Origin: Chloroflexota bacterium
GTDB taxonomy: Bacteria > Chloroflexota > Dehalococcoidia > Lucifugimonadales > GCA-2722455
Direction: 5' to 3'
Assembly (NCBI GenBank): GCA_002722455.1
Contig: PBMB01000002.1
Coordinates: 1 to 64,000 of the forward strand
Length of the DNA: 64,000 bases
Shown here: one piece after another, positions 42,222 to 51,152 of the stretch
Layout: every line of letters begins with the position of its first letter
Position numbering within the stretch: the stretch's first letter is position 1
Notes under the pieces: generated by a model
Told to the model about the DNA's origin: nothing
Seen by the model: the letters and a program-made list of their open reading frames with translations, nothing else
Databases searched by the model: none
Program-made: the position numbers and the translations under genes

Positions 42222-43049
42222 TTATGATAATGGTTTTGTTATAACACCTTTATGAACTGCATTATAAATGCCAGTGACAGATTTCCAATTGTTAATATTC
42301 CATTCAGTTTCTAATAATGGTTCAAACATATTAGAGATTCCGCTATCACCTTTTTGAAAACTAGTATGTTTAAAATGAAAGTCTTCAATCAATTCATTTT
42401 TATATTGCTCTCTAACATCATTTTTTTCTTTTGGTGAATTACATTCTTTTTTTGTTTTTCCTTTAAATAGGTTATATATTTCATCTCTAAAATATGGCAT
42501 TACATGATTAAATTCTAGCATTTTACTAAGTTGTTCATGTTTGCAACGTTGAGAGTAATTAGGGTTAAAATAAAGTAAATCACGATATTCATCAGGTCTA
42601 TCTTTGTAATGGATAGAAGCTTTTTTGCTTAATAAGTAATAAGTGTCAGCTCCTAAGCCAGAAACCATTGTCGCTTTGCCACCAGAATGTTTTTCAATGG
42701 CTTCATAAGCAAAAAGCATTGGATAGAAACATTCAAAGTCTGTTTTTAAACGGCAATCAAATGTTTTTGAAAGATAAAGAATTTTTTCAGAAATAGTTTT
42801 CATATCTGTTGGCAAGACGACAGGGATAAACTCTAAATTTAATTCTTTTGCTATACCTTCTGCACATAAAAAATCACGACTCTTGTGACCTTCAATATGA
42901 AAACTAACAACAACTACTTTTTTTCCTAATTCAAGACTTGAAAATAAAACTGATTGACTATCTACACCACCACTTAATAAAATATAGACAGTGTCGTCTG
43001 AGGCTTCTCTCTCAATAATAGAATTAATTGTTTTTCTAATTGGTATCAT
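42222..43049 (-). CDS. PP-loop ATPase, asparagine-synthase-like
   Basis: A 275-aa ATP-pyrophosphatase of the N-type superfamily. LLSGGVDSQSVLF (residues about 27-39) is the PP-loop; GLGADTYYL is the second adenylate-contacting segment, as in the synthetase domain of AsnB. The glutaminase domain is absent. These enzymes adenylate a carboxylate or carbonyl; tRNA thiolation, queuosine-type and amide-forming members all exist, and phages often carry unassigned AsnB-like versions. ATG after TAGGAGTATA. Substrate unknown. Confidence 0.8.
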   Translation of the reverse strand: MIPIRKTINSIIEREASDDTVYILLSGGVDSQSVLFSSLELGKKVVVVSFHIEGHKSRDFLCAEGIAKELNLEFIPVVLPTDMKTISEKILYLSKTFDCRLKTDFECFYPMLFAYEAIEKHSGGKATMVSGLGADTYYLLSKKASIHYKDRPDEYRDLLYFNPNYSQRCKHEQLSKMLEFNHVMPYFRDEIYNLFKGKTKKECNSPKEKNDVREQYKNELIEDFHFKHTSFQKGDSGISNMFEPLLETEWNINNWKSVTGIYNAVHKGVITKPLS

Positions 43050-43094
43050 AAAAAATATACTCCTAAATATATTTAGAAGTATAACGCATAATCA

Positions 43095-43544
43095 TTATTT
43101 TTTCAATTTATTTATATCTTCAAATAAAGTTTTTAAATCATTAGGGTATGGTCGATTTATATCTGGTGTATTAATCGGAACATTTCCAATCATAACAACC
43201 CCATTGTGTTTATAAGATCCTTGGCTATAATTAAGAATAATAGGTTCTTTAAAAATATTAAGATTATAGACTTTGCTGAAAAACAGATTTTGTGCCATTA
43301 TTGTTGTATCACCGTTTTTTTTGTCGATAGTAGTTGTAGTTTTTTTAAGAAAAAAACTACTTAAAAATAAAGGTAAGGCAAATAAAATAAAATCAAGGAA
43401 TTTAATCTTATCTGATAAAAATAAAATGATATCTAAAAAAAATAAAGAACTTAACAATAAAATCATACTTATTGGTTTATCTTCTATGATTAATATTTGT
43501 GGTTTATCTTTATTGTATTTTTTTTCAATCATATATTTATCCAT
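43095..43544 (-). CDS. Two-helix membrane protein overlapping iscU
   Basis: A 149-aa protein with two close membrane segments (ISMILLLSSLFFLDIILFL and FLDFILFALPLFLSSFFL, residues about 25-70) followed by a soluble beta-rich domain, an organisation like PH-domain-type membrane proteins. The ATG at 43544 overlaps the iscU stop; a second in-frame ATG at 43532 after GGATAAAT is equally possible. Co-transcribed with iscU. No family assigned. Confidence 0.65.
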   Translation of the reverse strand: MDKYMIEKKYNKDKPQILIIEDKPISMILLLSSLFFLDIILFLSDKIKFLDFILFALPLFLSSFFLKKTTTTIDKKNGDTTIMAQNLFFSKVYNLNIFKEPIILNYSQGSYKHNGVVMIGNVPINTPDINRPYPNDLKTLFEDINKLKK

Positions 43545-43917
43545 TTTTATTTTTATAATCTTGGATCGCTGCTTTAATGGCATCTTCTGCTAAAATAGAG
43601 CAATGTATTTTCACAGGTGGTAATTCTAATTCTCCTGCAATATCAGAATTATGTATTAGCTCTGCTTCTTCAATTGTTTTGCCTTTTACCAACTCTGTAA
43701 CAAGTGAGCTGGAAGCAATAGCCGAACCACAACCATAAGTCTTAAACTTTGCGTCTTCAATAATACCATCATCAGTTATCTTCAATTGAAGTTTCATGAC
43801 GTCTCCACAAGCAGGAGCACCAACCATGCCTGTTGCAACATTTTTGTCGTCTTTATCGAAGGAACCTACATTCCTTGGATTTTCATAGTGATCTAAAACT
43901 TTTTTACTGTAAGCCAT
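43537..43917 (-). CDS. iscU: IscU Fe-S cluster scaffold
   Basis: A full-length 126-aa IscU. The three cluster cysteines are at 37 (GAPACGDVMKL, with Asp39), 63 (KTYGCGSAIASSS) and 106 (LPPVKIHCSILAED), and the HscA-binding LPPVK loop is intact. As I recall the E. coli protein, most positions are identical, so a recent gammaproteobacterial origin is likely. It would receive sulfur from the host IscS and pass clusters on with HscA/HscB; no other isc gene is present. ATG after AAAGGAGAATTAT. Possible beneficiaries in this window include the 3Fe-4S glutamate-synthase-like protein. Confidence 0.95.
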   Translation of the reverse strand: MAYSKKVLDHYENPRNVGSFDKDDKNVATGMVGAPACGDVMKLQLKITDDGIIEDAKFKTYGCGSAIASSSLVTELVKGKTIEEAELIHNSDIAGELELPPVKIHCSILAEDAIKAAIQDYKNKNG

Positions 43918-44031
43918 ATAATTCTCCTTTGTTAGTTATAAGATCAGCATTTAAAGAAAAATATTTCAAAAATAACTTGCTGTTCGTATAAATTAATTAT
44001 ATTATATCAGAAATATTTAAGAGGAAAAGCG

Positions 44032-44769
44032 ATGAAGTTTTATGGTGTATGGAAAGGTCATAACGTTGGAATATTTGAAACTTGGGCAGAATGTCAAGAA
44101 CAAATAAAAGGCTTTAAAGGTGCAGTTTACAAGAAATTAAATGCAAAAGATCGTTCTTCTGCTGAATCAGAATTTAAGTCTGGTTATGAAGTCTCTCAAT
44201 CTTTATCTAAACCAAAAAAGAAAAAAACGGCAAAAAAACATAAAGTAAGAAATCTTCATTTAAATGCAGGTATTAATTTTTTTTGTGATGGTGCTTGTCA
44301 AGCTAACCCAGGTCCTTCTTCTAGTGGAGTTGTCATTTACAAAGACGGTATTTTGAAAAAGCTTTATACAGGTTCTTTCAAAGAAAAAGGTTCTAATAAC
44401 ATTGGTGAATTAGAGGGTATTCTTTTTTGTCTTAATAAAATAAAAGAAATTAATCGTCCTTCAACAATTTATACAGATTCTCAATACTCAATTGATGCAA
44501 TTACAAAATGGGCTTTTTCTTGGGAAAACAATAACTGGTGTAAAAGTGATGGTGAAGTTGCAGAAAACATAGAACTTGTAAAAGAATGTTTCTTTTTATA
44601 CAAAGAAATAAAGAATTTAGTAAAAATAGAAAAAGTAAAAGGTCATATTGGAGAACTTGGTAATGAATTGTCTGATAGAATGGCTATTAATGCATTTTTA
44701 AACAAAATATCAGATTGGGTTGCTTATAAAAACCATAATATAGAAGAAATATTAAAAATAGAGTATTGA
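44032..44769 (+). CDS. rnhA: Ribonuclease HI with N-terminal hybrid-binding domain
   Basis: A 245-aa protein. Residues 1-45 (KFYGVWKGHNVGIFETWAEC...KGAVYKKL) form the viroplasmin-like RNA/DNA hybrid-binding domain of eukaryotic-type RNase H1. After a basic linker, the RNase H fold carries the catalytic carboxylates in FFCDGACQANPGP, NIGELEGIL, YTDSQYS and ELSDRMA. It degrades RNA in RNA-DNA hybrids, for example replication primers. ATG after AAGAGGAAAAGCG. Single-gene unit. Confidence 0.92.
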   Translation: MKFYGVWKGHNVGIFETWAECQEQIKGFKGAVYKKLNAKDRSSAESEFKSGYEVSQSLSKPKKKKTAKKHKVRNLHLNAGINFFCDGACQANPGPSSSGVVIYKDGILKKLYTGSFKEKGSNNIGELEGILFCLNKIKEINRPSTIYTDSQYSIDAITKWAFSWENNNWCKSDGEVAENIELVKECFFLYKEIKNLVKIEKVKGHIGELGNELSDRMAINAFLNKISDWVAYKNHNIEEILKIEY

Positions 44770-44893
44770 TAAAATCTATGTAAATTATTATTCTTATTGA
44801 CAATAATAAAAATAATGAGAAAATGTAATTATTAAAAATTAAGATAAAGACTTGGTTTTTTTATTTTTAATTAACAAGGTCTGTTTCCTGAAA

Positions 44894-44916
44894 AAAACTC
44901 CCTGAAAGGGAGTTTT
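44894..44916. terminator. Bidirectional terminator
   Basis: ACTCCC/GGGAGT stem with A and T flanks, 10 bp past the stop of the RNA ligase gene. Confidence 0.85.
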
Positions 44917-44924
44917 TTAATTTC

Positions 44925-46052
44925 TTATTTTTTATTGACAAGATATTTATTTGAAATAGCTTTAAAAGAAATAGGTCTACCAGATTTATCTAAAACATTT
45001 GATTTAAATACTAATCCTTCTCGTTCAACACCTTGTTCAGAAAATCCTTCTGCAAACTTGAGTATTTCATCAACATTGTTAAACATTTTAAAAGGTTTTA
45101 TAGGTTCATAGATTTTAACAGTTTCAATATTTAATTCTTTACAAATTTCATCGAACTCTGCTGGTGTTGCTCTCCTTGCTTCGTCTATAAAGTAAACATA
45201 AAAAGCCTTGAAAGTATTTTTTTCAAATTTTTCATAGTTTTTTTGTATTTTAGGTCCTAACAATTCACCTTGAATGGCTATTTGCTTAGAGTTTTTAATA
45301 CACCAATCAGTAAGTTTATCAGCTAAACCTAATTTTTCGTAAGTATCATAGAAAGCATTCTTTCTAAGGAGACCAGTTTCAGGATCTGGTTGTGGTTTTC
45401 TAATAACTTGTCTATGAGAGGCAACCCAAGTTTGCTCTTTCATGTTTTCAGAACGATCAATGCCGTCTTGTCCTATAAAATAAGCAGGGTTGTTCACATA
45501 ACAAACAGTCATAGAAGAACCGTCCATTTTCAATGTTGGATAGAATTCAACATCTTCATATCGTTCTTTAAGTTTTTCATAAACATTTTGGATTCTGTCT
45601 TCACCTGTTTTTTCAATGTAGAAAGGAAAAGAACTCATTTTTTCACCAGAAAGATTACTTTCAGGTTCTTCATATTTAATAACACCAATAGAATCAGCAA
45701 AATCGTGTTCTAAAAAATTTTCAGGTTGACCATTTACAATACTATCAATTTCTTTGATAGAAGATATTGGCATAATCAAACCTTGTGATATCTCTCCACG
45801 TAATCTAATGGTTCTTAAATAACGTGATTTAACACCGTTCATCGTCTTTGTTGTCTGAATAAAAGAAAACCTTTCGTCATCCAAATTCAACAATGAATCG
45901 ATTTCAAAATAAATACCATAATCTCCAACATTAAAAGCACCTTTTTGAACAATCGTTTTCCAACCATCAATGATAGCTAATTGAATACGATCAGCATCTT
46001 TAATTGGTAGAAGTTCTTTAATTCTTCGAATAGTAACAAGTTTTCTTTCCAT
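44925..46052 (-). CDS. Rnl5/DraRnl-type RNA ligase
   Basis: A 375-aa ATP-dependent ligase. The adenylated lysine motif is LKMDGSS (Lys near residue 177); later nucleotidyltransferase motifs include IQGELLGPKI (motif III/IIIa region) and EGLVFKS (motif IV). The N-terminal about 150 residues, with VTIRRIKELLPIKDADRIQLA and FEIDSLL, form the OB-like module found ahead of the ligase domain in the Deinococcus DraRnl family, which seals nicks with a 3'-OH RNA end. With the kinase at 55351, phosphatase at 59468 and CCA-adding enzyme it completes a tRNA/RNA repair kit. I use the ATG at 46052 after AAGGTGAAAAAA. Confidence 0.88.
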   Translation of the reverse strand: MERKLVTIRRIKELLPIKDADRIQLAIIDGWKTIVQKGAFNVGDYGIYFEIDSLLNLDDERFSFIQTTKTMNGVKSRYLRTIRLRGEISQGLIMPISSIKEIDSIVNGQPENFLEHDFADSIGVIKYEEPESNLSGEKMSSFPFYIEKTGEDRIQNVYEKLKERYEDVEFYPTLKMDGSSMTVCYVNNPAYFIGQDGIDRSENMKEQTWVASHRQVIRKPQPDPETGLLRKNAFYDTYEKLGLADKLTDWCIKNSKQIAIQGELLGPKIQKNYEKFEKNTFKAFYVYFIDEARRATPAEFDEICKELNIETVKIYEPIKPFKMFNNVDEILKFAEGFSEQGVEREGLVFKSNVLDKSGRPISFKAISNKYLVNKK

Positions 46053-46140
46053 TTTTTTCACCTTAATAAATAGTTAATGTTATTGTCCGAAGTTCGTCTA
46101 GACTTAACATTATATGTTATTTTGAAATAAAGATCAATAA

Positions 46141-46170
46141 AAAAAGCCATATTCAAGAATATGGCTTTTT
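46141..46170. terminator. Bidirectional terminator
   Basis: A 14-bp perfect stem AAAAAGCCATATTC/GAATATGGCTTTTT at the end of the DUF2491 gene. Confidence 0.9.
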
Positions 46171-46186
46171 TTTGTTTTATTTGATT

Positions 46187-46834
46187 TTAAACAAAGTCAA
46201 AATCTTCTTTTCCACGAACTTCTGATTCGAAGACTAATGTTTCACCATCATTCATGATAAAGATATAAATATAGTTCTTAGAATCCATTGATTTGATTTC
46301 AATGTAACGGAAGTCACCAGAATCAAACATGTTTGAAGTTGCGAACAACTCATCTCTTTGAACTAAGTAATCACCAGTTTTTAACATAGAAAAGTTTTCA
46401 GTAACTTTGATTAATTTATCATCGCTGTTAATAACTTCTTCACCATTTAAACCTGTAACTTCGTGCTCTTCCAGTTCTAAAAGTGCAAAAATCAGTTCTT
46501 CATCCATAGAAGCCATAAATGAATCTATGTCTTGAATTTGTCTAATTAATTCTACTTTAAAACCATTTTTCTTAATAAACAAATCACCAGAATCTAAAAC
46601 ACCCCAACGAGAAGGTTTTTTATCTTTAAATTTGATATTATGATGATCACTAATTTTCATGTATCTTTCACTGAAATCAGCAAGTTGTGGAGTGAAAAGC
46701 ATAGGCATTTTAATAGAACCACCAACTTTTAGATTGTCCATATTGGTGTCAACATGGTTATCTATTGCTTCTTGTTGTTTCTTTTTATACTCATCACCTT
46801 TTTTCTTCATTTTAAATAAATCGAAAAATCCCAT
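46187..46834 (-). CDS. yjfK: DUF2491/YjfK-like protein
   Basis: A 215-aa soluble protein at the end of the PspA cluster. It starts MGFFDLFKMKKKG at 46834, after TTAAGGATTTTATAT. Size (E. coli YjfK is about 219 aa), the short amphipathic start and position right after a YjfJ-like PspA gene support the DUF2491 assignment; a DUF4178-type protein, which occurs in related clusters, is the alternative. Its role in the membrane-stress system is unknown. Confidence 0.7.
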   Translation of the reverse strand: MGFFDLFKMKKKGDEYKKKQQEAIDNHVDTNMDNLKVGGSIKMPMLFTPQLADFSERYMKISDHHNIKFKDKKPSRWGVLDSGDLFIKKNGFKVELIRQIQDIDSFMASMDEELIFALLELEEHEVTGLNGEEVINSDDKLIKVTENFSMLKTGDYLVQRDELFATSNMFDSGDFRYIEIKSMDSKNYIYIFIMNDGETLVFESEVRGKEDFDFV

Positions 46835-46878
46835 ATATAAAATCCTTAACAATTAACTATAAACTTAAAAAGAAAAGA

Positions 46879-46901
46879 AAAGCAAACAGATTGTTTGCTT
46901 T
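46879..46901. terminator. Terminator after the PspA gene
   Basis: Stem AAAGCAAACA/TGTTTGCTTT with GAT loop; separates the PspA-like gene from the YjfK-like gene and may act as a partial terminator. Confidence 0.75.
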
Positions 46902-46920
46902 CTTTTTATTACTTAATTAC

Positions 46921-47613
46921 TTATTTTTTCTGTAGATTTTTCAATCTATCAGCAGCAGAAGTAGCACTCGAAGTTCCAGTAGACTTACCTTTCTTAATTA
47001 GATTTTCAACTGAATCTTCTTGGTTTTTACCAAATAGTTTTTCAGAAGAAGCTAATTGTTCAGCTTTTGCATCTGTTCGTTTTTTCATACGTTCTAATGC
47101 TTCTTTACGTCTAACTGAAGCGTTATCTGTATTGATTGCACTTGTTGAAATGCTTGAATTTAATTTATTCAAACGAGCTTTGGTTTTAGTTTGTTCAACC
47201 TCAAGTCTCATAGATTCAATATCTCTTTCTTTCTGTGTAACAGCAGCGATTGCTTCGTTAACACTTGCTTGAAGAGTATTAACATTCTGAGTTAAACCTT
47301 CTACTTTAATAGTTAGCTCACCTTCAATTTTATCCAACAATTTAATAGCATTAGCTTCATCACCTGCTTCTAATAACGCAGCAGCAGAATCTTGTGCTTC
47401 ATTATATTGCTTAGTTGCAGCTTCAAGTTGCTTCTTCTGTGTAGTTAACTCAGCGTCAAGTTCTGAAACTTTAACTTTAAATTCACGCAAGTGTTTTTTC
47501 TCTTGCTCATAACCTTCGTCCATCAACATCTCGATATTTTCATCTTCGATTTTATGTTGTACTTTACGTGCTGAACCTGTAACTAACGCTTTTAATGTAT
47601 CAAACATACTCAT
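46921..47613 (-). CDS. yjfJ: PspA/IM30 family protein (YjfJ-like)
   Basis: A 230-aa PspA/Vipp1-family protein, almost entirely helical coiled coil: an N-terminal amphipathic helix (MSMFDTLKALVTGSARK), long heptad helices to about residue 165 and an Ala/Ser-rich linker to a C-terminal helix. Length and neighbours match YjfJ (232 aa in E. coli). PspA-type proteins polymerise on the inner membrane and protect it from leakage, as during phage or secretin stress. Strong ribosome binding site TTAAGGAG. Confidence 0.88.
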   Translation of the reverse strand: MSMFDTLKALVTGSARKVQHKIEDENIEMLMDEGYEQEKKHLREFKVKVSELDAELTTQKKQLEAATKQYNEAQDSAAALLEAGDEANAIKLLDKIEGELTIKVEGLTQNVNTLQASVNEAIAAVTQKERDIESMRLEVEQTKTKARLNKLNSSISTSAINTDNASVRRKEALERMKKRTDAKAEQLASSEKLFGKNQEDSVENLIKKGKSTGTSSATSAADRLKNLQKK

Positions 47614-47685
47614 AATTTTCTCCTTAATTTTAAATTGATTGTTTGTTTTGGTGCTTTAAAAATATTTACAAAATAAATACAGTTA

Positions 47686-48087
47686 TTAGTTAATGTAATT
47701 TAAAAAGATCTTTTCAATTGCATCTTCTGTTACTGTAATTAATGTATCAAGTTCTAAAACAATATTCTTTAAAATGGATTCCGAACTTAAATCACCGTTT
47801 AAACAATACAATCCGTCAAGAGTAGAAAAATTACTTAGAGAAGTTCTACCGTTAGCTTCAAGTAGCGTTGCATTCAACTCGTCAATTTTATCTTCTTGAA
47901 TATCTTCAATGGAAGCTAAAACTGTCCAACAATGAATGCCATTACTATCAACAATAACACGAACTGGAAAATCTGGCAAGTCTTCGAATACTACTTCGAT
48001 ACTGTCTTCGACTATAGTCATCGTGTTTTTGCGAGTAAAATCTTGTGTTTCTGAAAGTTGTTTGTATAATTCACTAAGAGTTAGCAT
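47686..48087 (-). CDS. yjfI: DUF2170/YjfI-like protein
   Basis: A 133-aa acidic protein, the exact length of E. coli YjfI, directly upstream of the PspA-like gene as in yjfI-yjfJ. Start after AAAAGGAAAATATAA. The fold is predicted alpha/beta, and the name rests on size and synteny as much as on sequence. Role unknown, probably a cytosolic partner of the PspA branch. Confidence 0.75.
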   Translation of the reverse strand: MLTLSELYKQLSETQDFTRKNTMTIVEDSIEVVFEDLPDFPVRVIVDSNGIHCWTVLASIEDIQEDKIDELNATLLEANGRTSLSNFSTLDGLYCLNGDLSSESILKNIVLELDTLITVTEDAIEKIFLNYIN

Positions 48088-48170
48088 ATTTATATTTTCC
48101 TTTTGTTAAGATAATTTCCGCATAATATACACTAGAATTTTCAATAAATCAAGATCTAAATCAAAAAATT

Positions 48171-48236
48171 ATTTCCGAAACAACAATTCGGAATAAACGA
48201 ATAAAAAAAAACAAAAAAAAGGATATTCCGAAATAT
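48171..48236. promoter_or_regulatory. TTCCGAA repeats upstream of the yjfI-like gene
   Basis: ATTTCCGAAA (48171), ATTCGGAAT (48186) and ATATTCCGAAATA (48224) are three copies of a palindromic TTCCGAA word in the 224-bp gap upstream of the leftward yjfI-like gene, a plausible operator array. Confidence 0.4.
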
Positions 48237-48256
48237 TATTAAAAAAAATATTTAAA

Positions 48257-48292
48257 AAAAGCTATGATTTTTATGAAATATTCATAGCTTTT
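48257..48292 (-). terminator. Terminator of the aminopropyltransferase gene
   Basis: Stem AAAAGCTATGA/TCATAGCTTTT with a 14-base loop, 20 bp past the stop at 48312. Confidence 0.75.
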
Positions 48293-48311
48293 AAAAAGAT
48301 TTTAAGAGTAA

Positions 48312-50045
48312 TTACTCAAACACACTTCTTTCTAATTCATTCCATGCATTTTGATAGTAATTATAAGTTGCATTATTATCAATGGTATTGACCTTAATAG
48401 AATCAATATTTTTGTAATAATTTTTACCAAATTCAAATGTTGCCATTAATAGAGATTTAGTAAGCCATTCGTCTTCAACAGGCAATTTTTCATAAGAAGC
48501 AATTCGCCCCTTTGCCATTGGCAAAGATTTCGTACCAATTGTCCAACCCCATTGACCATTGAAAGAAGGAATATTTCGTTGGTATTGTTGAGTGTAAAAG
48601 CCACTTGATTTCAATGTTTTACCAATACTAATAAATGCTTCTTTTGACGATTGTGGTGAACTTGATTGAATCGAGATTGCACCATTAAAGTTCAACAGGT
48701 GATGTAATTCTTTATAAAAAGTTTTAGAATATAATTTATTCAAATCAGGGTGACTTGGGTCTGGTAAATCAACAATGATAGCATCAAACTTTTTATTTTG
48801 TCTTGCATAATCACGAACATGCAAGAATGCGTCACCAAATACAAAATTAACTCTTTCATCATTAAATGCATTTTCATTCAGTTCAATGAATTGTGCATTT
48901 ACAAATTTACCGTCTTCTGAATATACAGGTTCTTTGAAGAAATTGATTAATGCAGGATCAAGATCCATAAGAGTAACACTTTCAGGGTTAAATTTTAAAA
49001 CGTCACGTAGTGCTAGACCATCACCACCGCCAATAATAAGAATATCTTTAGCTTCACCTGCTGCAATCATAGTTGGATAAACCAATAATGAATGATATAA
49101 ACTTTCGTCAGCACTTGTAAATTGAGTCTTTTTGTTAATGTAAAGGCTGTAAATTGGTTCACCTGAAACACTGTTACGACCTTCTGTTACAGTAAAATGT
49201 TGATATTTCGTATTTTGAGAATAAACAATTGGATCACGATGAAACGCTTGTTCAAGATTTTTTCGCCAATCAGTAATACCTTGGCAAGCAAAGTAAATAA
49301 AGAATGCAGTAAAGATTTGAACCCCTAATGCTAAATTACAACGTTTTACATATTTCTTAAATGAAAGGATAAAAAAGAAACCAACCAATACATTAACAAA
49401 TGAAGTGATTTGTAAAGATTGGGCAACGTCCATTCCTATAAGAATCATAATCCAAAGAGTCGCACCGATAGCAGCACCAAAATAATCAACACCGTAAATA
49501 ACACCAATATTATTATCTAAATGCTTACCATGAACCTCTTCACGAATTGCAGCAAGAAATGGAATTTCCATACCAAGTAGAAATCCAAGAATAGCCGCAA
49601 CAATGTAACTAGAATACTCTAGAATATCTTCTAAAACACTTACAAAACCATATTTAGGAGCTTGTTCAATAGGTATATTAAATTGTTGTGCAATAATTTC
49701 AGGCAGCATATAGGCAAGTGCATGAGCACCAGAAATAATATAAATTGAAGATACTGCAACAATTGAAATCAAAGATTCTAATATTGAAAAGCCTAATGCT
49801 TTGTTTTTAATTTTTTTCACAAAAAAAGAACCAATACCCATACATAAAATCATGATCGTCATGATGGTGAAAATTGCAATTTCCATGACACCAATCACAC
49901 GACCAGAATAACTTGCGAGAAGATATTGATAGATAAGACCACAACCTGCAATACCCATTACAAATATGGAAAGTTGAGCATCTTTTAATAGTGAGCTAGT
50001 TAAAATTTTATCTTTTAATTTATTAGCTTTTTGTAAGTTTAACAT
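48312..50045 (-). CDS. Membrane-fused polyamine aminopropyltransferase (SpeE-like)
   Basis: A 577-aa fusion. The N-terminal about 235 residues have seven or eight transmembrane helices; the C-terminal part is a spermidine-synthase fold with the SAM-binding IIGGGDGLALRDVLKF (about residue 340), VTLMDLDPALI and the catalytic DLPDPSHPDLNKLYS loop. It would transfer aminopropyl groups from decarboxylated SAM to a polyamine at the membrane. In bacteria such fusions sit with DUF350 and PspA-type genes, as here. No SAM decarboxylase is present, so host dcSAM must be used. It is separated from the DUF350 gene by a terminator. Confidence 0.88.
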   Translation of the reverse strand: MLNLQKANKLKDKILTSSLLKDAQLSIFVMGIAGCGLIYQYLLASYSGRVIGVMEIAIFTIMTIMILCMGIGSFFVKKIKNKALGFSILESLISIVAVSSIYIISGAHALAYMLPEIIAQQFNIPIEQAPKYGFVSVLEDILEYSSYIVAAILGFLLGMEIPFLAAIREEVHGKHLDNNIGVIYGVDYFGAAIGATLWIMILIGMDVAQSLQITSFVNVLVGFFFILSFKKYVKRCNLALGVQIFTAFFIYFACQGITDWRKNLEQAFHRDPIVYSQNTKYQHFTVTEGRNSVSGEPIYSLYINKKTQFTSADESLYHSLLVYPTMIAAGEAKDILIIGGGDGLALRDVLKFNPESVTLMDLDPALINFFKEPVYSEDGKFVNAQFIELNENAFNDERVNFVFGDAFLHVRDYARQNKKFDAIIVDLPDPSHPDLNKLYSKTFYKELHHLLNFNGAISIQSSSPQSSKEAFISIGKTLKSSGFYTQQYQRNIPSFNGQWGWTIGTKSLPMAKGRIASYEKLPVEDEWLTKSLLMATFEFGKNYYKNIDSIKVNTIDNNATYNYYQNAWNELERSVFE

Positions 50046-50176
50046 TTAATTCCATTCTCTCTATTTTGTTAAGAACTCTATAATACTAAATAAAGCATAT
50101 AAAATCAACAAAAAAAACCTTAAAAATAAGGGTTTTTAATGTTTTCACAAGATAGGTTTTTTCATACAAATAAAAA

Positions 50177-50200
50177 AAGAAGCCTTCGCTAAGGCTTCTT
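50177..50200. terminator. Intrinsic terminator
   Basis: Stem AAGAAGCCTT/AAGGCTTCTT, loop CGCT, flanked by A and T runs, between the DUF350 and aminopropyltransferase genes. Confidence 0.9.
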
Positions 50201-50222
50201 TCTAATAAGGTAGGTGATTATT

Positions 50223-51140
50223 TTATCGTAGATTGTTAAAGATAAGAATTGTCATGCCAATAACAATTAATCCTTCAATAACAGCAAGACCAGTATTGTT
50301 TTGATCATTAATCTCACTTCGAAAATCAATGCTAAGAAGAATGATCTTTTTAGCGATAAATGTCCCTAGTTTAATTACTGCTGAAAGAATAATACCTGCA
50401 AGAATGATAGATTGTGCATACCACCAAGTATATTCCTCACTATATTCATAATGGTATGACGTAGTGTACATTGCCATTGCAAAAGCAATTTTATAACAAC
50501 TGTAACGTATAGCAACAGCTACATTACCAGATTTAATATTATCTTGAAGTGTAGAACCGTCTTCTGCTTTAAACATTTTAGCACGAATAAAACTTAGACC
50601 AGATAGAAGAATTTGTGATACAAACCAACCATAAGCGACATACTTAATGTTTTCAAAGCTATCACCTTTTACCCAACTCATATAAGTAAAGATAATAATA
50701 GCAGTAGCAATCATATTGCAAGCGTCTACAATACCTGCTGCTTTGTTTTGTTCTTTTATTTGTTCTGTTAAACAAAAATCTTTCATAGAAATTTTATCAA
50801 GAACAAATCGTGAAAGAAGTAACATAACCATGCCAGATAATGCAAAAGCGATCATTAGTTTCAATTCAGTCATCATATCAGATGCACCTTCACCACTTGA
50901 AACCCCTGCCATAACTAAGAAGAAGCTAAAGAATGCACCACCGACAACATAACCAAAAGCAGGGTTGTCTTTCTTAGCAAGTTCGTCATTAAATGGAACA
51001 CCTGTAATCCAAGCAAGTTTATACTTGAATAAAGACAGTGCTACAAAAATAACTGCCATATTAAGTAGAACATAGTTCCACTGCCATTCGCTAGAAACAA
51101 GACTAGCACCGAATTCAATTAAATATTGTTTAATATCCAT
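50223..51140 (-). CDS. yjfL: DUF350 membrane protein (YjfL-like)
   Basis: A 305-aa protein with about eight transmembrane helices arranged as two DUF350-like four-helix units, each with polar glycine-rich turns (GYVVGGAFFSFFLVMAGVSSGEG). E. coli YjfL has one unit; this is the duplicated form. Located 12 bp after the lipoprotein gene. Part of the PspA/aminopropyltransferase stress cluster; molecular function unknown. Confidence 0.8.
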   Translation of the reverse strand: MDIKQYLIEFGASLVSSEWQWNYVLLNMAVIFVALSLFKYKLAWITGVPFNDELAKKDNPAFGYVVGGAFFSFFLVMAGVSSGEGASDMMTELKLMIAFALSGMVMLLLSRFVLDKISMKDFCLTEQIKEQNKAAGIVDACNMIATAIIIFTYMSWVKGDSFENIKYVAYGWFVSQILLSGLSFIRAKMFKAEDGSTLQDNIKSGNVAVAIRYSCYKIAFAMAMYTTSYHYEYSEEYTWWYAQSIILAGIILSAVIKLGTFIAKKIILLSIDFRSEINDQNNTGLAVIEGLIVIGMTILIFNNLR

Positions 51141-51152
51141 AGTTTTCCTACC

